Below the pieces are notes generated by a model that had not been told where the DNA came from, did no database searches, and saw only the letters and a program-made list of their open reading frames with translations. Source: Spirochaetaceae bacterium (GTDB lineage Bacteria > Spirochaetota > Spirochaetia > Treponematales > Treponemataceae). Taken from it: a DNA stretch of 54,989 bases. Made by a program: the position numbers and the translations under genes. The stretch covers positions 1 through 54,989 of the forward strand of contig JAFTEH010000140.1 of NCBI GenBank assembly GCA_017453745.1, in the 5' to 3' direction. Positions 8,106 to 15,686 of this stretch are shown piece after piece. The first letter of the stretch is position 1. Each line of letters opens with the position of its first letter.

Positions 8106-10220
8106 ATGAAACTTGAGTTTGTAAGTGATATGTATATACCAGATGTTCAAGAGGTTGTTTTAGTGCGAGCATCTTGTATCGGGAAACTCGTCCATATTGA
8201 AGTTTCAGATTTGCCAGAGGGGTATGCTTTTTTTTCTTCAAAGGATATTCCTGGTAAAAAAAATATTAAAATATTTAACTATGAAATTCCTCTATTTGCG
8301 GAAACTAACATTCAGTTTATAGGACAAGCCGTTGGGATAGTTGTTGGTCCCGATAAAAAACAAGCAATGGACTTAGCTCAAAATATTCACATTGTAGTTG
8401 AAGCGGAAGATAACGGAGAAGAAAATGACTTGACAAGTTTTCCACTTCTTTCCGAACGCTCATTTACGCGTGGAGAGCCTGACGGGTTTTTTGTTTCAAG
8501 TGAAGGTGTGGTGCAATCTTCGTTTACCTTTGAACCAAAGTACCATCATCGGAGCGAGCCGTCATGTGTGAAAGTGCAAATTGAAAAAAATAATATCTAT
8601 AAAATAGCCGTTGCTACACAGTGGCCTTTTTCGGTTGCTGAATCAGTCGCTGATGTTTTGAATGTACCTAAACGAAATATTGATATTATATCAGGTAATT
8701 TTGGTGAGCATAATAATTCGCTCGTGTGGTTTCCCTCATTGCTTGCTTGTCAATGCGCTATAGCGAGTGCCTTGACAGGTAAAAATACTTGTATACATTT
8801 TTCTCGCATAGAAGATTATAAGTATACAACGGCTAGTCCGCGTGTTATTGTTACGCACAAAAGTGTTGTTTCAGATTTTGAAAAAATACTTGCAACTGAT
8901 ATTTCGGTGCTGATTGATGCTGGGGCATTTAACCCTGTCATTGACGAGATGATATTGCAAATGTTAACGGTTGCAAGTAGCATTTATGAAATACCTCATT
9001 TACATATTTCGGTAAAGGCATACAATACCAATTCAAAGCCTACTGATTTTTTTGGGGGCTTGGGAGAAAATTTTGTACTCAATTCCTTAGAGAATCATAT
9101 TAATGAAATTGCGCTTAACCGTCATATTTCACCTGTTGAGTTTAGGTTAGAAAATATTTACAAAGAAAAAAAAATAATAGGTGGAAAGGTTTCTATTAAC
9201 GAAACTTACGATTTTGCATCGGTGTTAAAAGAAGTGTGTAAGGCAAGTGATTACCATAGAAAGTATCATGCCTATAAGTGCCTCAATGAGCAAAGTCAAG
9301 AGGATGCTCGAATACGCTTGCGAGGTATTGGTCTTGCGACCGGTTTGCAGTATAGTGGAATTAATTCATTTATCAAGCGTGGAATAAACTACTATGCTGA
9401 AATGACTTTGACAACTGAAGGGAAAGCGGTTGTCACATTGGTGGATTGTCCTGGTGATTTACGAAACATGTTCGCAAAAAAAATTGCATCACAACTAGGA
9501 ATAGAAGAAGAAAATATTCTATTTATAAATGCCGATGAAAAAAATTTTAATATAATCAAAACGATGGAAAATAATATTTTGTATTTAACAAGTCTCATAC
9601 AAAAGTGTTGTGATTCTATGGAGCGTCTTAGGTTTCGTAATCCATTGCCTATTACTGTGAAGAAAAAATTTCAAGTTTCAAAAACAAAAGATTGGAATCC
9701 TATTACACTTGAGGGAACCCCTTTTGTAAGTGAAACTGCTGGAGCTTGTGTTGTTGAATTAGAATTAAATCCAATCATGTATACTCTTAAAATTAAAAGT
9801 GTGTGGTTATCAATAGCGCCTGGTGCTGTATTTCATAAGTCTGCAATTATCGAAAAAATAAAAAAGGAAATTCAAAATTGTATTTCACAATTAACAATCG
9901 AGGATTCACTACGACATGATTTTTTCCAATTTCGTTTACTCACGATTGAAGAGGTTCCTGATATTTATATTTCTATTTTACAGTCTGAAGAAAAAAATGC
10001 ACTATATAAAGGTGTTGAAAATATTGCTAATAATTTATTACCTGCCGCTTTTACTTCAGCAGTCGAACAAATATTTATAACTAATTCGGATTTTCATTTT
10101 TCACTTCCACTGACAAAAGAAAAGATTTATGATGCTATTTTACAAACTCGTAATTATCATTCTAGTCTCGTACAAGAAAAGAATGCTGATGGTGTAATGG
10201 AAAGTAAGGAGGTAGATTAG
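8106..10220 (+). CDS. Xanthine-dehydrogenase-family molybdopterin-type large subunit, altered active site
   Basis: 704 residues, shorter than the usual ~750-780. The family layout is recognisable: QFIGQAVGIVV near the N-terminus, HHRSEP, ATQWPF, SGNFGEH (usual GGGFGGK), SPVEFRLENIY, and the C-terminal SLPLTKEKI. Two catalytic positions look changed. The usual RGFG arginine is Gly (FFGGLGENF, about 316), and the usual KGxGEP becomes KGVEN, putting Asn639 where the catalytic Glu belongs. It may be a divergent hydroxylase or a non-catalytic relative. FeS and FAD subunit genes follow directly. No molybdopterin synthesis genes are in the window. Codon use is AT-rich. Fold confident, activity doubtful. 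Confidence 0.78.
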   Translation: MKLEFVSDMYIPDVQEVVLVRASCIGKLVHIEVSDLPEGYAFFSSKDIPGKKNIKIFNYEIPLFAETNIQFIGQAVGIVVGPDKKQAMDLAQNIHIVVEAEDNGEENDLTSFPLLSERSFTRGEPDGFFVSSEGVVQSSFTFEPKYHHRSEPSCVKVQIEKNNIYKIAVATQWPFSVAESVADVLNVPKRNIDIISGNFGEHNNSLVWFPSLLACQCAIASALTGKNTCIHFSRIEDYKYTTASPRVIVTHKSVVSDFEKILATDISVLIDAGAFNPVIDEMILQMLTVASSIYEIPHLHISVKAYNTNSKPTDFFGGLGENFVLNSLENHINEIALNRHISPVEFRLENIYKEKKIIGGKVSINETYDFASVLKEVCKASDYHRKYHAYKCLNEQSQEDARIRLRGIGLATGLQYSGINSFIKRGINYYAEMTLTTEGKAVVTLVDCPGDLRNMFAKKIASQLGIEEENILFINADEKNFNIIKTMENNILYLTSLIQKCCDSMERLRFRNPLPITVKKKFQVSKTKDWNPITLEGTPFVSETAGACVVELELNPIMYTLKIKSVWLSIAPGAVFHKSAIIEKIKKEIQNCISQLTIEDSLRHDFFQFRLLTIEEVPDIYISILQSEEKNALYKGVENIANNLLPAAFTSAVEQIFITNSDFHFSLPLTKEKIYDAILQTRNYHSSLVQEKNADGVMESKEVD

Positions 10221-10673
10221 ATGCGTGTTGAATTTAAACTAAATGGTCAGGAAGTAAATATTGAAGTAAATGCGAATACGCGATTGCTAGAAGTACTCCG
10301 AACTACATTTTCATGCACAAGTGTAAAATGCTCATGTTTGCAAGGCTTTTGTGGCGCTTGCACTGTTTTACTAAATGATGAAGCTGTTCCGTCATGTATG
10401 GTCCCAATATTTAATGTACACCAATGCGAAGTAGAAACGCTCGAATATTTTGCTAAAGCACATGACAAAGAATATAAAAAAATTATGGATAGTTTTAAAA
10501 AGGCAAATGTGAAAATGTGTGGGTTTTGTGATTCTGGAAAAATTTTTAATGCATACAGGATGTTAAAAAAGAAAGATGTACTTGACACAAAAAAAATAAA
10601 AGAACTGTTTGATGGTCAAGTGTGCCGATGTTCCGTAGCGGACTCTCTTATACATGCAGTTTCGCAAATATAA
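10221..10673 (+). CDS. 2Fe-2S subunit of molybdenum-hydroxylase-type complex
   Basis: 150 residues, the normal size for CoxS/XdhC-type small subunits that pass electrons from the molybdenum site to FAD. The plant-type ferredoxin motif is C-x4-C-x2-C-x11-C (SCLQGFCGACTV...PSC). The C-terminal all-helical cluster is intact: CGFCDSG and VCRCSV. All eight cluster cysteines are therefore present, in contrast to the altered large subunit. The start overlaps nothing: the ATG directly follows the previous stop and has a strong AAGGAGGT Shine-Dalgarno, so the two are co-translated. The partner FAD subunit is 16 nt downstream. Confidence 0.92.
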   Translation: MRVEFKLNGQEVNIEVNANTRLLEVLRTTFSCTSVKCSCLQGFCGACTVLLNDEAVPSCMVPIFNVHQCEVETLEYFAKAHDKEYKKIMDSFKKANVKMCGFCDSGKIFNAYRMLKKKDVLDTKKIKELFDGQVCRCSVADSLIHAVSQI

Positions 10674-10689
10674 GATATAGGAAGACAAT

Positions 10690-11526
10690 ATGAGTGATAA
10701 TACAGTAGTCTATAGGCCGTCGACTTTTAATGAAGTACAGAGCCTTTTGAAAAATAACCAACATATTAAAGTGATGGCTGGTGGTACTGAATTTTTATAT
10801 AAACAAGCCGATCTTGCTTTTGTTCTGCCTAAATATATTTTATCTCTTACTGGTGTCAAGGAATTATTCGATATAGCTAAAACTGAACGATACATGGACT
10901 TTGGTTCAATGGTCCCACTTGGACAAATTTTACAACTAGGCGAAAAAAATATTGAGCCCATTTTATACGATTCAATAAAGACGATTGCTTCAACGAATTT
11001 ACGCTTTGTTGCAAGTTTGGGTGGAAATCTCGCAGTAACTGATATGCAAAAAACATTAATGCCTATTATTATGTTGTTGGATTCTCGTATTGAATTAAGA
11101 ACTGGTACTGAAGTTTTTTGGTTGCCGTATTCAAAATATGTTGGAAACGAATCACTTGAACTTCGTCAAAAGCCACATGTTATAACACGCTTACGAGTAT
11201 ATAGTGAAAATTGGAATTATAGTTTTTTTAGGCGATTAGGGCGCAAAGGTGTTGTGGATGCTGAAACAGCTTATTTTATTTTTTTGCTAAAGTATCAAAA
11301 AAATATTATTACCGATGTGCGAATTTGTTTTTCATCATCAACGATTTTGCGTAGTAAGGAATTTGAAAATTCCATACTTGGTGAAATGCTTCCCCTTTCT
11401 TCAAAAGATATTAGTATTATTTTACAAAATAGTCAAAAATATTTTACTGATGAAAATATAACACATAAATTTCACAAACTAATTTTTTTTAACCTACTGG
11501 AAAAATGCCTTTTAGAATTGAGCTAA
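10690..11526 (+). CDS. FAD-binding subunit of molybdenum-hydroxylase-type complex
   Basis: 278 residues, the size of CoxM/XdhB-type medium subunits. FAD-binding marks are VMAGGTEFLYK (~32-42; family AGGTDL) and LRFVASLGGNLAVTD (family T-x-GGN). The C-terminal domain (FFRRLGRKGVVDAETA...) matches the CO-dehydrogenase flavoprotein C-terminal domain. It would accept electrons from the 2Fe-2S subunit. The Shine-Dalgarno is AGGAAG. It is the last gene of the DegT/hydroxylase cluster and converges on the minus-strand RqcH gene 48 nt downstream. The natural substrate of the complex is unknown. Confidence 0.87.
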   Translation: MSDNTVVYRPSTFNEVQSLLKNNQHIKVMAGGTEFLYKQADLAFVLPKYILSLTGVKELFDIAKTERYMDFGSMVPLGQILQLGEKNIEPILYDSIKTIASTNLRFVASLGGNLAVTDMQKTLMPIIMLLDSRIELRTGTEVFWLPYSKYVGNESLELRQKPHVITRLRVYSENWNYSFFRRLGRKGVVDAETAYFIFLLKYQKNIITDVRICFSSSTILRSKEFENSILGEMLPLSSKDISIILQNSQKYFTDENITHKFHKLIFFNLLEKCLLELS

Positions 11527-11574
11527 ATAAGTATTTAAGCAATCTTGAAAACTTCAACTTTTTGAAATTATTCA

Positions 11575-13020
11575 TTACAGTATTCTAGCCATTTCATTTT
11601 TTTCTAAGATATTTTTATCTAATTTTATTTGTATCGTTTTTTCGTGTTCAGGTATAACAGTTCCAAGTTTTGCCCCTTTAATTCGCTTTAAGTTTTTTAC
11701 TTCCGTGTAATATACCGAAGCATCTTCAGCTTTTTTAGCTTTTGAATAATATACAGCGAGATTTCCTGCTGCGACTAATACATTTAAAGGAATTGTTTTT
11801 TTATTTTGCGATTTTATAAAAACATAGCAACCAGAATAGTCGCGCACATGTAACCACATATCTGAACCACGAACGCAGTGTCGGAGGAGTTCATCATTTT
11901 CACTTGCGCTTCTTCCAACCATAACTAAAAACCCATCAATATTAAAGCGTAATCCAGTAAATTTTTTTTCATGAGATGTTTTAAGTATTTTTTTTGCATG
12001 TGTACCCAATATCTTTTCTTTTATCTTTTTTAAAACATCCAGATTATCTTCTTTTTGGAGAACTTGCAATTCCAAATCGATTTGCTGAATTTGGTTATCG
12101 ATTGATTTCATATTTTCATATATAGTATGTTGACCTGAAATAATTTTTTTAGCTTGTGCATAATATTCGTTTGCATTTTCAGCAATGGTTTTATTTGTAT
12201 TTAGTTTTATACTTATAGGCTTATTCGTATTATAATCTATAGTGTTAAAGTATTCTGTATTATTTTTTATGGTATGCGCATTCATCAATAGTATAGAGCC
12301 GTATTGCTTTAGAAGTTCAGGTGATTCAAAATGACAAAGTTGAGTAGTGAGTTTACGCTTTAAGTCATTTAAGTTCGCAATTTTTTCTGTATAATGTTGT
12401 GTAATTTCCTTTTTGAGTGTTTCGATAGTTACGGTTGAATTTTCATTTGTAATTTCTTGGTCAATTAGTTGATTTAATGTGCATCCATCTGGAATAGTGC
12501 GTACAGGAAATTTTGTGAGTCGCTCTTGGATGAGTTCAGGCGAAAGAGGCTGTTCTTCATAAAATAGTTCTCCCGTTATTTCTTTTTTAGCTGGTCGTCT
12601 ATAGAGAGCGTCAATAATGATATTGTTTGAGTGTGTAAAAATAATATTTGAAGCCCCACTCCATAAGCGTGCATATAAAAATAAAGTATCATCATTGTGT
12701 ACATTTTTTAGAATAAATTTTATAATGCGGTTTGCATTGAGTTGCTCCGCCGATTCAATATACCAGCCTATGATCTTTGAGCGCAATAATTCCATAAAGC
12801 GCAGTGGCTTTTCAGTTTTGCGAAGTTTTTTTTCTGTTATGTGAAATCGTGGATTAGAATTTTCAAAATTAAAAAGTAAATTAAAACTTCCGCGTCCGCC
12901 CTGTTGATAAAGCGAAAAGGCTAATGTATTATATGAACTTTGAATAACTTTCTGGATAAAACTATACTCAAGGTTCATTTCTTTAAGAATCAACTCAATT
13001 TCACTACAATTTAATGCCAT
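11575..13020 (-). CDS. rqcH: RqcH/NFACT-family ribosome quality-control protein
   Basis: 481 residues, shorter than the ~570 of Bacillus RqcH. In bacteria this family binds obstructed 50S subunits and directs alanine tailing of stalled peptides. The N-terminal NFACT-N domain is seen (FMELLRSKIIG, then ASNIIFTHSNNIIIDALYRR). A central coiled coil spans about 195-330 and the C-terminal NFACT-R domain starts near GLRFNIDGFLVMVGR (GSDMWLHVRDYSGCYVFIK, YYTEVKNLKRIKGAKLGTV). The DR pair needed for tRNA binding in RqcH reads NR here (NANRIIKF). No Shine-Dalgarno precedes the ATG; a promoter lies 7 nt upstream (13028-13055), so the message is probably leaderless. Confidence 0.88.
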   Translation of the reverse strand: MALNCSEIELILKEMNLEYSFIQKVIQSSYNTLAFSLYQQGGRGSFNLLFNFENSNPRFHITEKKLRKTEKPLRFMELLRSKIIGWYIESAEQLNANRIIKFILKNVHNDDTLFLYARLWSGASNIIFTHSNNIIIDALYRRPAKKEITGELFYEEQPLSPELIQERLTKFPVRTIPDGCTLNQLIDQEITNENSTVTIETLKKEITQHYTEKIANLNDLKRKLTTQLCHFESPELLKQYGSILLMNAHTIKNNTEYFNTIDYNTNKPISIKLNTNKTIAENANEYYAQAKKIISGQHTIYENMKSIDNQIQQIDLELQVLQKEDNLDVLKKIKEKILGTHAKKILKTSHEKKFTGLRFNIDGFLVMVGRSASENDELLRHCVRGSDMWLHVRDYSGCYVFIKSQNKKTIPLNVLVAAGNLAVYYSKAKKAEDASVYYTEVKNLKRIKGAKLGTVIPEHEKTIQIKLDKNILEKNEMARIL

Positions 13021-13027
13021 AAGTATA

Positions 13028-13055
13028 ATTGTATTTCTAAAATACTAAATGTCAA
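13028..13055 (-). promoter_or_regulatory. Promoter TTGACA-16-TACAAT for rqcH
   Basis: On the minus strand, -35 TTGACA (13055-13050), a 16-nt spacer and -10 TACAAT (13033-13028). The -10 ends 7 nt before the ATG at 13020, so transcription should begin at or beside the start codon. Confidence 0.65.
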
Positions 13056-13203
13056 GTTATATTAAGACGCTTGTAATGCATTTTATTTTTTATGTATGGT
13101 CAATCATTAGGATTACTCATGCCGTATCAGATAAATATTTTTTTTAATTGCGCAATAGTAAAGCGCTTTGTAAAAACATACTAGTAAGATTTTATTTTTT
13201 GAT

Positions 13204-13214
13204 TATAATATAAT
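13204..13214 (+). promoter_or_regulatory. Overlapping TATAAT -10 boxes before cobamide operon
   Basis: Two overlapping perfect TATAAT hexamers (13204-13209 and 13209-13214) lie 10 and 5 nt before the ATG at 13220. No good -35 was found, and there is no Shine-Dalgarno. I see no cobalamin-riboswitch B12-box in 13021-13219. Confidence 0.5.
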
Positions 13215-13219
13215 GTAGC

Positions 13220-13981
13220 ATGAAATTACGATTACTAAAAGCGGTACGAACTATTGAAGAGTTTGATGAAAAACTTTTTTCAGATTATGGGATTGGTGTG
13301 GAGTTGCAAGATTTTACAGAGCCATGTCTTTCAGATTATGAAGTATTTAAAACAGTATTGGCGTATGAAAAAAAACTTTTTAACTTTTCTGCTTGTACGG
13401 CTTTACACGGTTCATTTTTGGATATGGACATTGCAAGTTTTAATCGAGATATTGCAAAGTATAGTGAGCGTATGTATTTACGAGATTTATTTTTTGCAAA
13501 AGTCCTAGATATTGACTATGTTATTTTTCATGCAAATATAAAAGCATGTGCGAATAAAACAGCACACGATTATTTTATGAATTTGCAAAAGGATTTTTTT
13601 GATAAAGCTATTGATGCAACAGGATTTAAAGGTACTGTCGTTTTGGAAAATGTAACAGAAAAAAATCCGAATCTTATTTTAACTTTAGTTGAAAAAATAA
13701 ATCATCCGCAGGTTAAGATAAATTTGGATATTGGTCATGCAAAACTTTCTGAAGTAGGAATAGAAAAATGGATTGCAGATACAAAAAACTTTTTAGCCTA
13801 TATGCATCTACATACTAATGATTGTGTAGAAGATTTACATGCCCCAATAAGTAGCAGTGAAGCAAAAGATATTTTTTCAATTTTGGCTAAGTATAACTGT
13901 AATGTACCTATTTCATTAGAATATTGGAATTGTAATATACTTGATGAAGTTAATAAGCTAAAGGGAATATGGAATGACTGA
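13220..13981 (+). CDS. cbiR: AP-endonuclease-2-type TIM barrel, likely cobamide-remodelling hydrolase CbiR
   Basis: 253 residues of a xylose-isomerase-like TIM barrel. Barrel and metal-site motifs fall in order: TALHGSF (61-67), VIFHANI (101-107), VLENV (141-145), NLDIGHAKL (168-176), MHLHTND (195-201) and SLEYW (232-236). The fold alone says only sugar isomerase/epimerase or endonuclease IV-like. Context is decisive: its stop overlaps cobT by 8 nt and cobU follows. CbiR is a known AP-endonuclase-2-superfamily enzyme that hydrolyses the nucleotide loop of foreign cobamides so they can be rebuilt with another base. That job fits exactly here. An alternative is another sugar-phosphate isomerase. 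The ATG has no Shine-Dalgarno. Confidence 0.68.
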   Translation: MKLRLLKAVRTIEEFDEKLFSDYGIGVELQDFTEPCLSDYEVFKTVLAYEKKLFNFSACTALHGSFLDMDIASFNRDIAKYSERMYLRDLFFAKVLDIDYVIFHANIKACANKTAHDYFMNLQKDFFDKAIDATGFKGTVVLENVTEKNPNLILTLVEKINHPQVKINLDIGHAKLSEVGIEKWIADTKNFLAYMHLHTNDCVEDLHAPISSSEAKDIFSILAKYNCNVPISLEYWNCNILDEVNKLKGIWND

Positions 13982-15050
13982 TATAAGGCTAACCACTCTT
14001 TTAAATAGTATTCAACCAACTGATAAGTCTTTTTTTGTTGCTGCACAAAAAAACTGGGATGCTCTTGCACATCCACCTGGGTCACTTGGCGAACTTGAAC
14101 TTATGGTTTGTAAATTAGCAGCAATCCAAAAAACAATCCACCCAAGTGTTGAAAAAAAATGTGTTTGTGTTTTTGCAAGTGATAATGGCGTATTTGCAGA
14201 AGGGATAACAAGTCAACCACAAGAAACAACAGTGTATCTTGCTGAAGCAATGCTCTTAGGGAATACAGGATTGGGTGCTCTGTCAAAAGTTTCTCATTCT
14301 GATATTAAAGTGTATGATGCCGGCCTTATTCGCACAAGTACAAAAAAAGAAATACAATCGATTAAACTTGCTTATGGTACTGGAAATATTGCCATTGAAC
14401 AGGCTATGACTTATGATAAATGTATTGAACTTATACTACGAGGTGCCGAAGTTGCAAAGACTGTCGTAAGTGAAAACTATACATTCTTGGGTACTGGGGA
14501 ATTGGGAATTTGTAATACAACAACAACTGCAGCTGTCCTATCCGCTATTTCGCAACGCCCAGCAAATGAAACAGTGGGAAGTGGCGCTTCAGCAACTCCT
14601 GATATGCAGAAAAAAAAACGAGAAGTCGTAGAAAAAGCTTTGAAACTTCATAAGCCCAATTCTAGTGACCCTATAGACTGTATTGCTAAAGTCGGCGGAT
14701 TTGACATTGCTGCAATGTGTGGATTTTTTTTAGGAGCCGCATGTTCAGGCGTAGGTGTTGTCATAGATGGGTTTATTTCTAGTGTTGCGGCTTTGTGTGC
14801 GGCTAGGCTACAACCGAATGTAACGGATTATCTTTTTGCTTCACATGCTTCAAGCGAAAAAGGCGCTCATATTGCGAGTGAACTTTTAGGTTTACATCCT
14901 GTATTGCATTTGCATTTGCGCTTAGGAGAGGGGAGTGGTTGTCCATTGTTTTTTTCGTTGATGGATACAGCTATTTTTATATCTAATACTATGGCGCATT
15001 TTTCTGATACCCCTATTGACAGAAACGATTTAGTGGATTTGCGTAAGTGA
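13974..15050 (+). CDS. cobT: Nicotinate-nucleotide--dimethylbenzimidazole phosphoribosyltransferase
   Basis: 358 residues, the normal CobT length. It activates the lower-ligand base of cobamides by moving phosphoribose from nicotinate mononucleotide to the benzimidazole. Signatures are DNGVFAEGITSQPQETT near the N-terminus, the loop GTGELGICNTTTTAAV, and the catalytic-Glu segment LRLGEGSGCPLFF near the C-terminus. The ATG lies inside the last codons of the CbiR-like gene. CobU follows 28 nt downstream. No bluB or cobS is present, so the base and the final condensing enzyme must come from elsewhere. Confidence 0.95.
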   Translation: MTDIRLTTLLNSIQPTDKSFFVAAQKNWDALAHPPGSLGELELMVCKLAAIQKTIHPSVEKKCVCVFASDNGVFAEGITSQPQETTVYLAEAMLLGNTGLGALSKVSHSDIKVYDAGLIRTSTKKEIQSIKLAYGTGNIAIEQAMTYDKCIELILRGAEVAKTVVSENYTFLGTGELGICNTTTTAAVLSAISQRPANETVGSGASATPDMQKKKREVVEKALKLHKPNSSDPIDCIAKVGGFDIAAMCGFFLGAACSGVGVVIDGFISSVAALCAARLQPNVTDYLFASHASSEKGAHIASELLGLHPVLHLHLRLGEGSGCPLFFSLMDTAIFISNTMAHFSDTPIDRNDLVDLRK

Positions 15051-15078
15051 ATGACAGTATTATAACAAGGATAGGTAT

Positions 15079-15621
15079 ATGTTGGTTCTTATTACTGGTG
15101 GACAACGAAGTGGAAAATCACGCTTGGCAGAAAAACTATTAGCTGAACATAATGCAGTAGTGTATTTTGCAACAGCAGAGTATAATGATAGCGATACGGA
15201 AATGAGTGAGCGTATTAAAAAACACCAAAGCCGTCGTAATCCTGCTTGGCGAACGGTTGAATGTTATAAACAGTTTTATCAATTTATAGAACAAGACCGA
15301 TCGTATTTGCTAGACTGTGTTACGAACAGTGTGTCAAGGCTACTCTTTGATTATACGCATGACAAAGAATGTTTACACAGTGGTGAACTAGAAATACTTT
15401 TATCACAGATAAAAAAAGAATATAGTTTACTTATTGAAACTGCAAAAGCGAAAAATGCTAATATTTATTTTGTAACAAACGAAGTGGGTTCAGCAGTAAT
15501 TCCAATGCATCCTATATCAAGGGCTTTTGTCGATTTGCAAGGTATGATAAATGCGTTTATCGCTGAAAATTGCGATGCTGTATATTTGTGTGTTTCAGGT
15601 ATCCCTATCAAAATCAAGTAA
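15079..15621 (+). CDS. cobU: Adenosylcobinamide kinase / adenosylcobinamide-phosphate guanylyltransferase
   Basis: 180 residues, the usual CobU/CobP size. It phosphorylates adenosylcobinamide and transfers GMP to make AdoCbi-GDP, which accepts the CobT product. The P-loop ITGGQRSGKSRLAE (5-18) is nearly consensus. Other family marks are VYFATAEYNDSDTEMSERIKKHQSRR (the GMP-accepting His is in this region), LLDCVTNSVSRLLFD, and VTNEVGSAVIPMHPISRAFVDLQG. The Shine-Dalgarno is AAGGA. It ends the cobamide operon; the next gene has its own promoter. Members of the family can lack one of the two activities, which sequence alone does not settle. Confidence 0.94.
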   Translation: MLVLITGGQRSGKSRLAEKLLAEHNAVVYFATAEYNDSDTEMSERIKKHQSRRNPAWRTVECYKQFYQFIEQDRSYLLDCVTNSVSRLLFDYTHDKECLHSGELEILLSQIKKEYSLLIETAKAKNANIYFVTNEVGSAVIPMHPISRAFVDLQGMINAFIAENCDAVYLCVSGIPIKIK

Positions 15622-15651
15622 TTTTTTGGTCAATATATTATGCCCCAGTGA

Positions 15652-15680
15652 TTGTAATTTAGATGCAAATACTATATAAT
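15652..15680 (+). promoter_or_regulatory. Promoter TTGTAA-17-TATAAT for exported metallopeptidase-like gene
   Basis: -35 TTGTAA (15652-15657), 17-nt spacer, perfect -10 TATAAT (15675-15680), ending 6 nt before the ATG at 15687. There is no Shine-Dalgarno, so a leaderless transcript is expected. Confidence 0.62.
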
Positions 15681-15686
15681 GTCCTT

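Noticed and set aside
13021-13219. Cobalamin riboswitch before the cobamide operon
   Set aside because: No B12-box-like or GCCACTG-type element found; the AT-rich promoter with TATAAT is next to the ATG.
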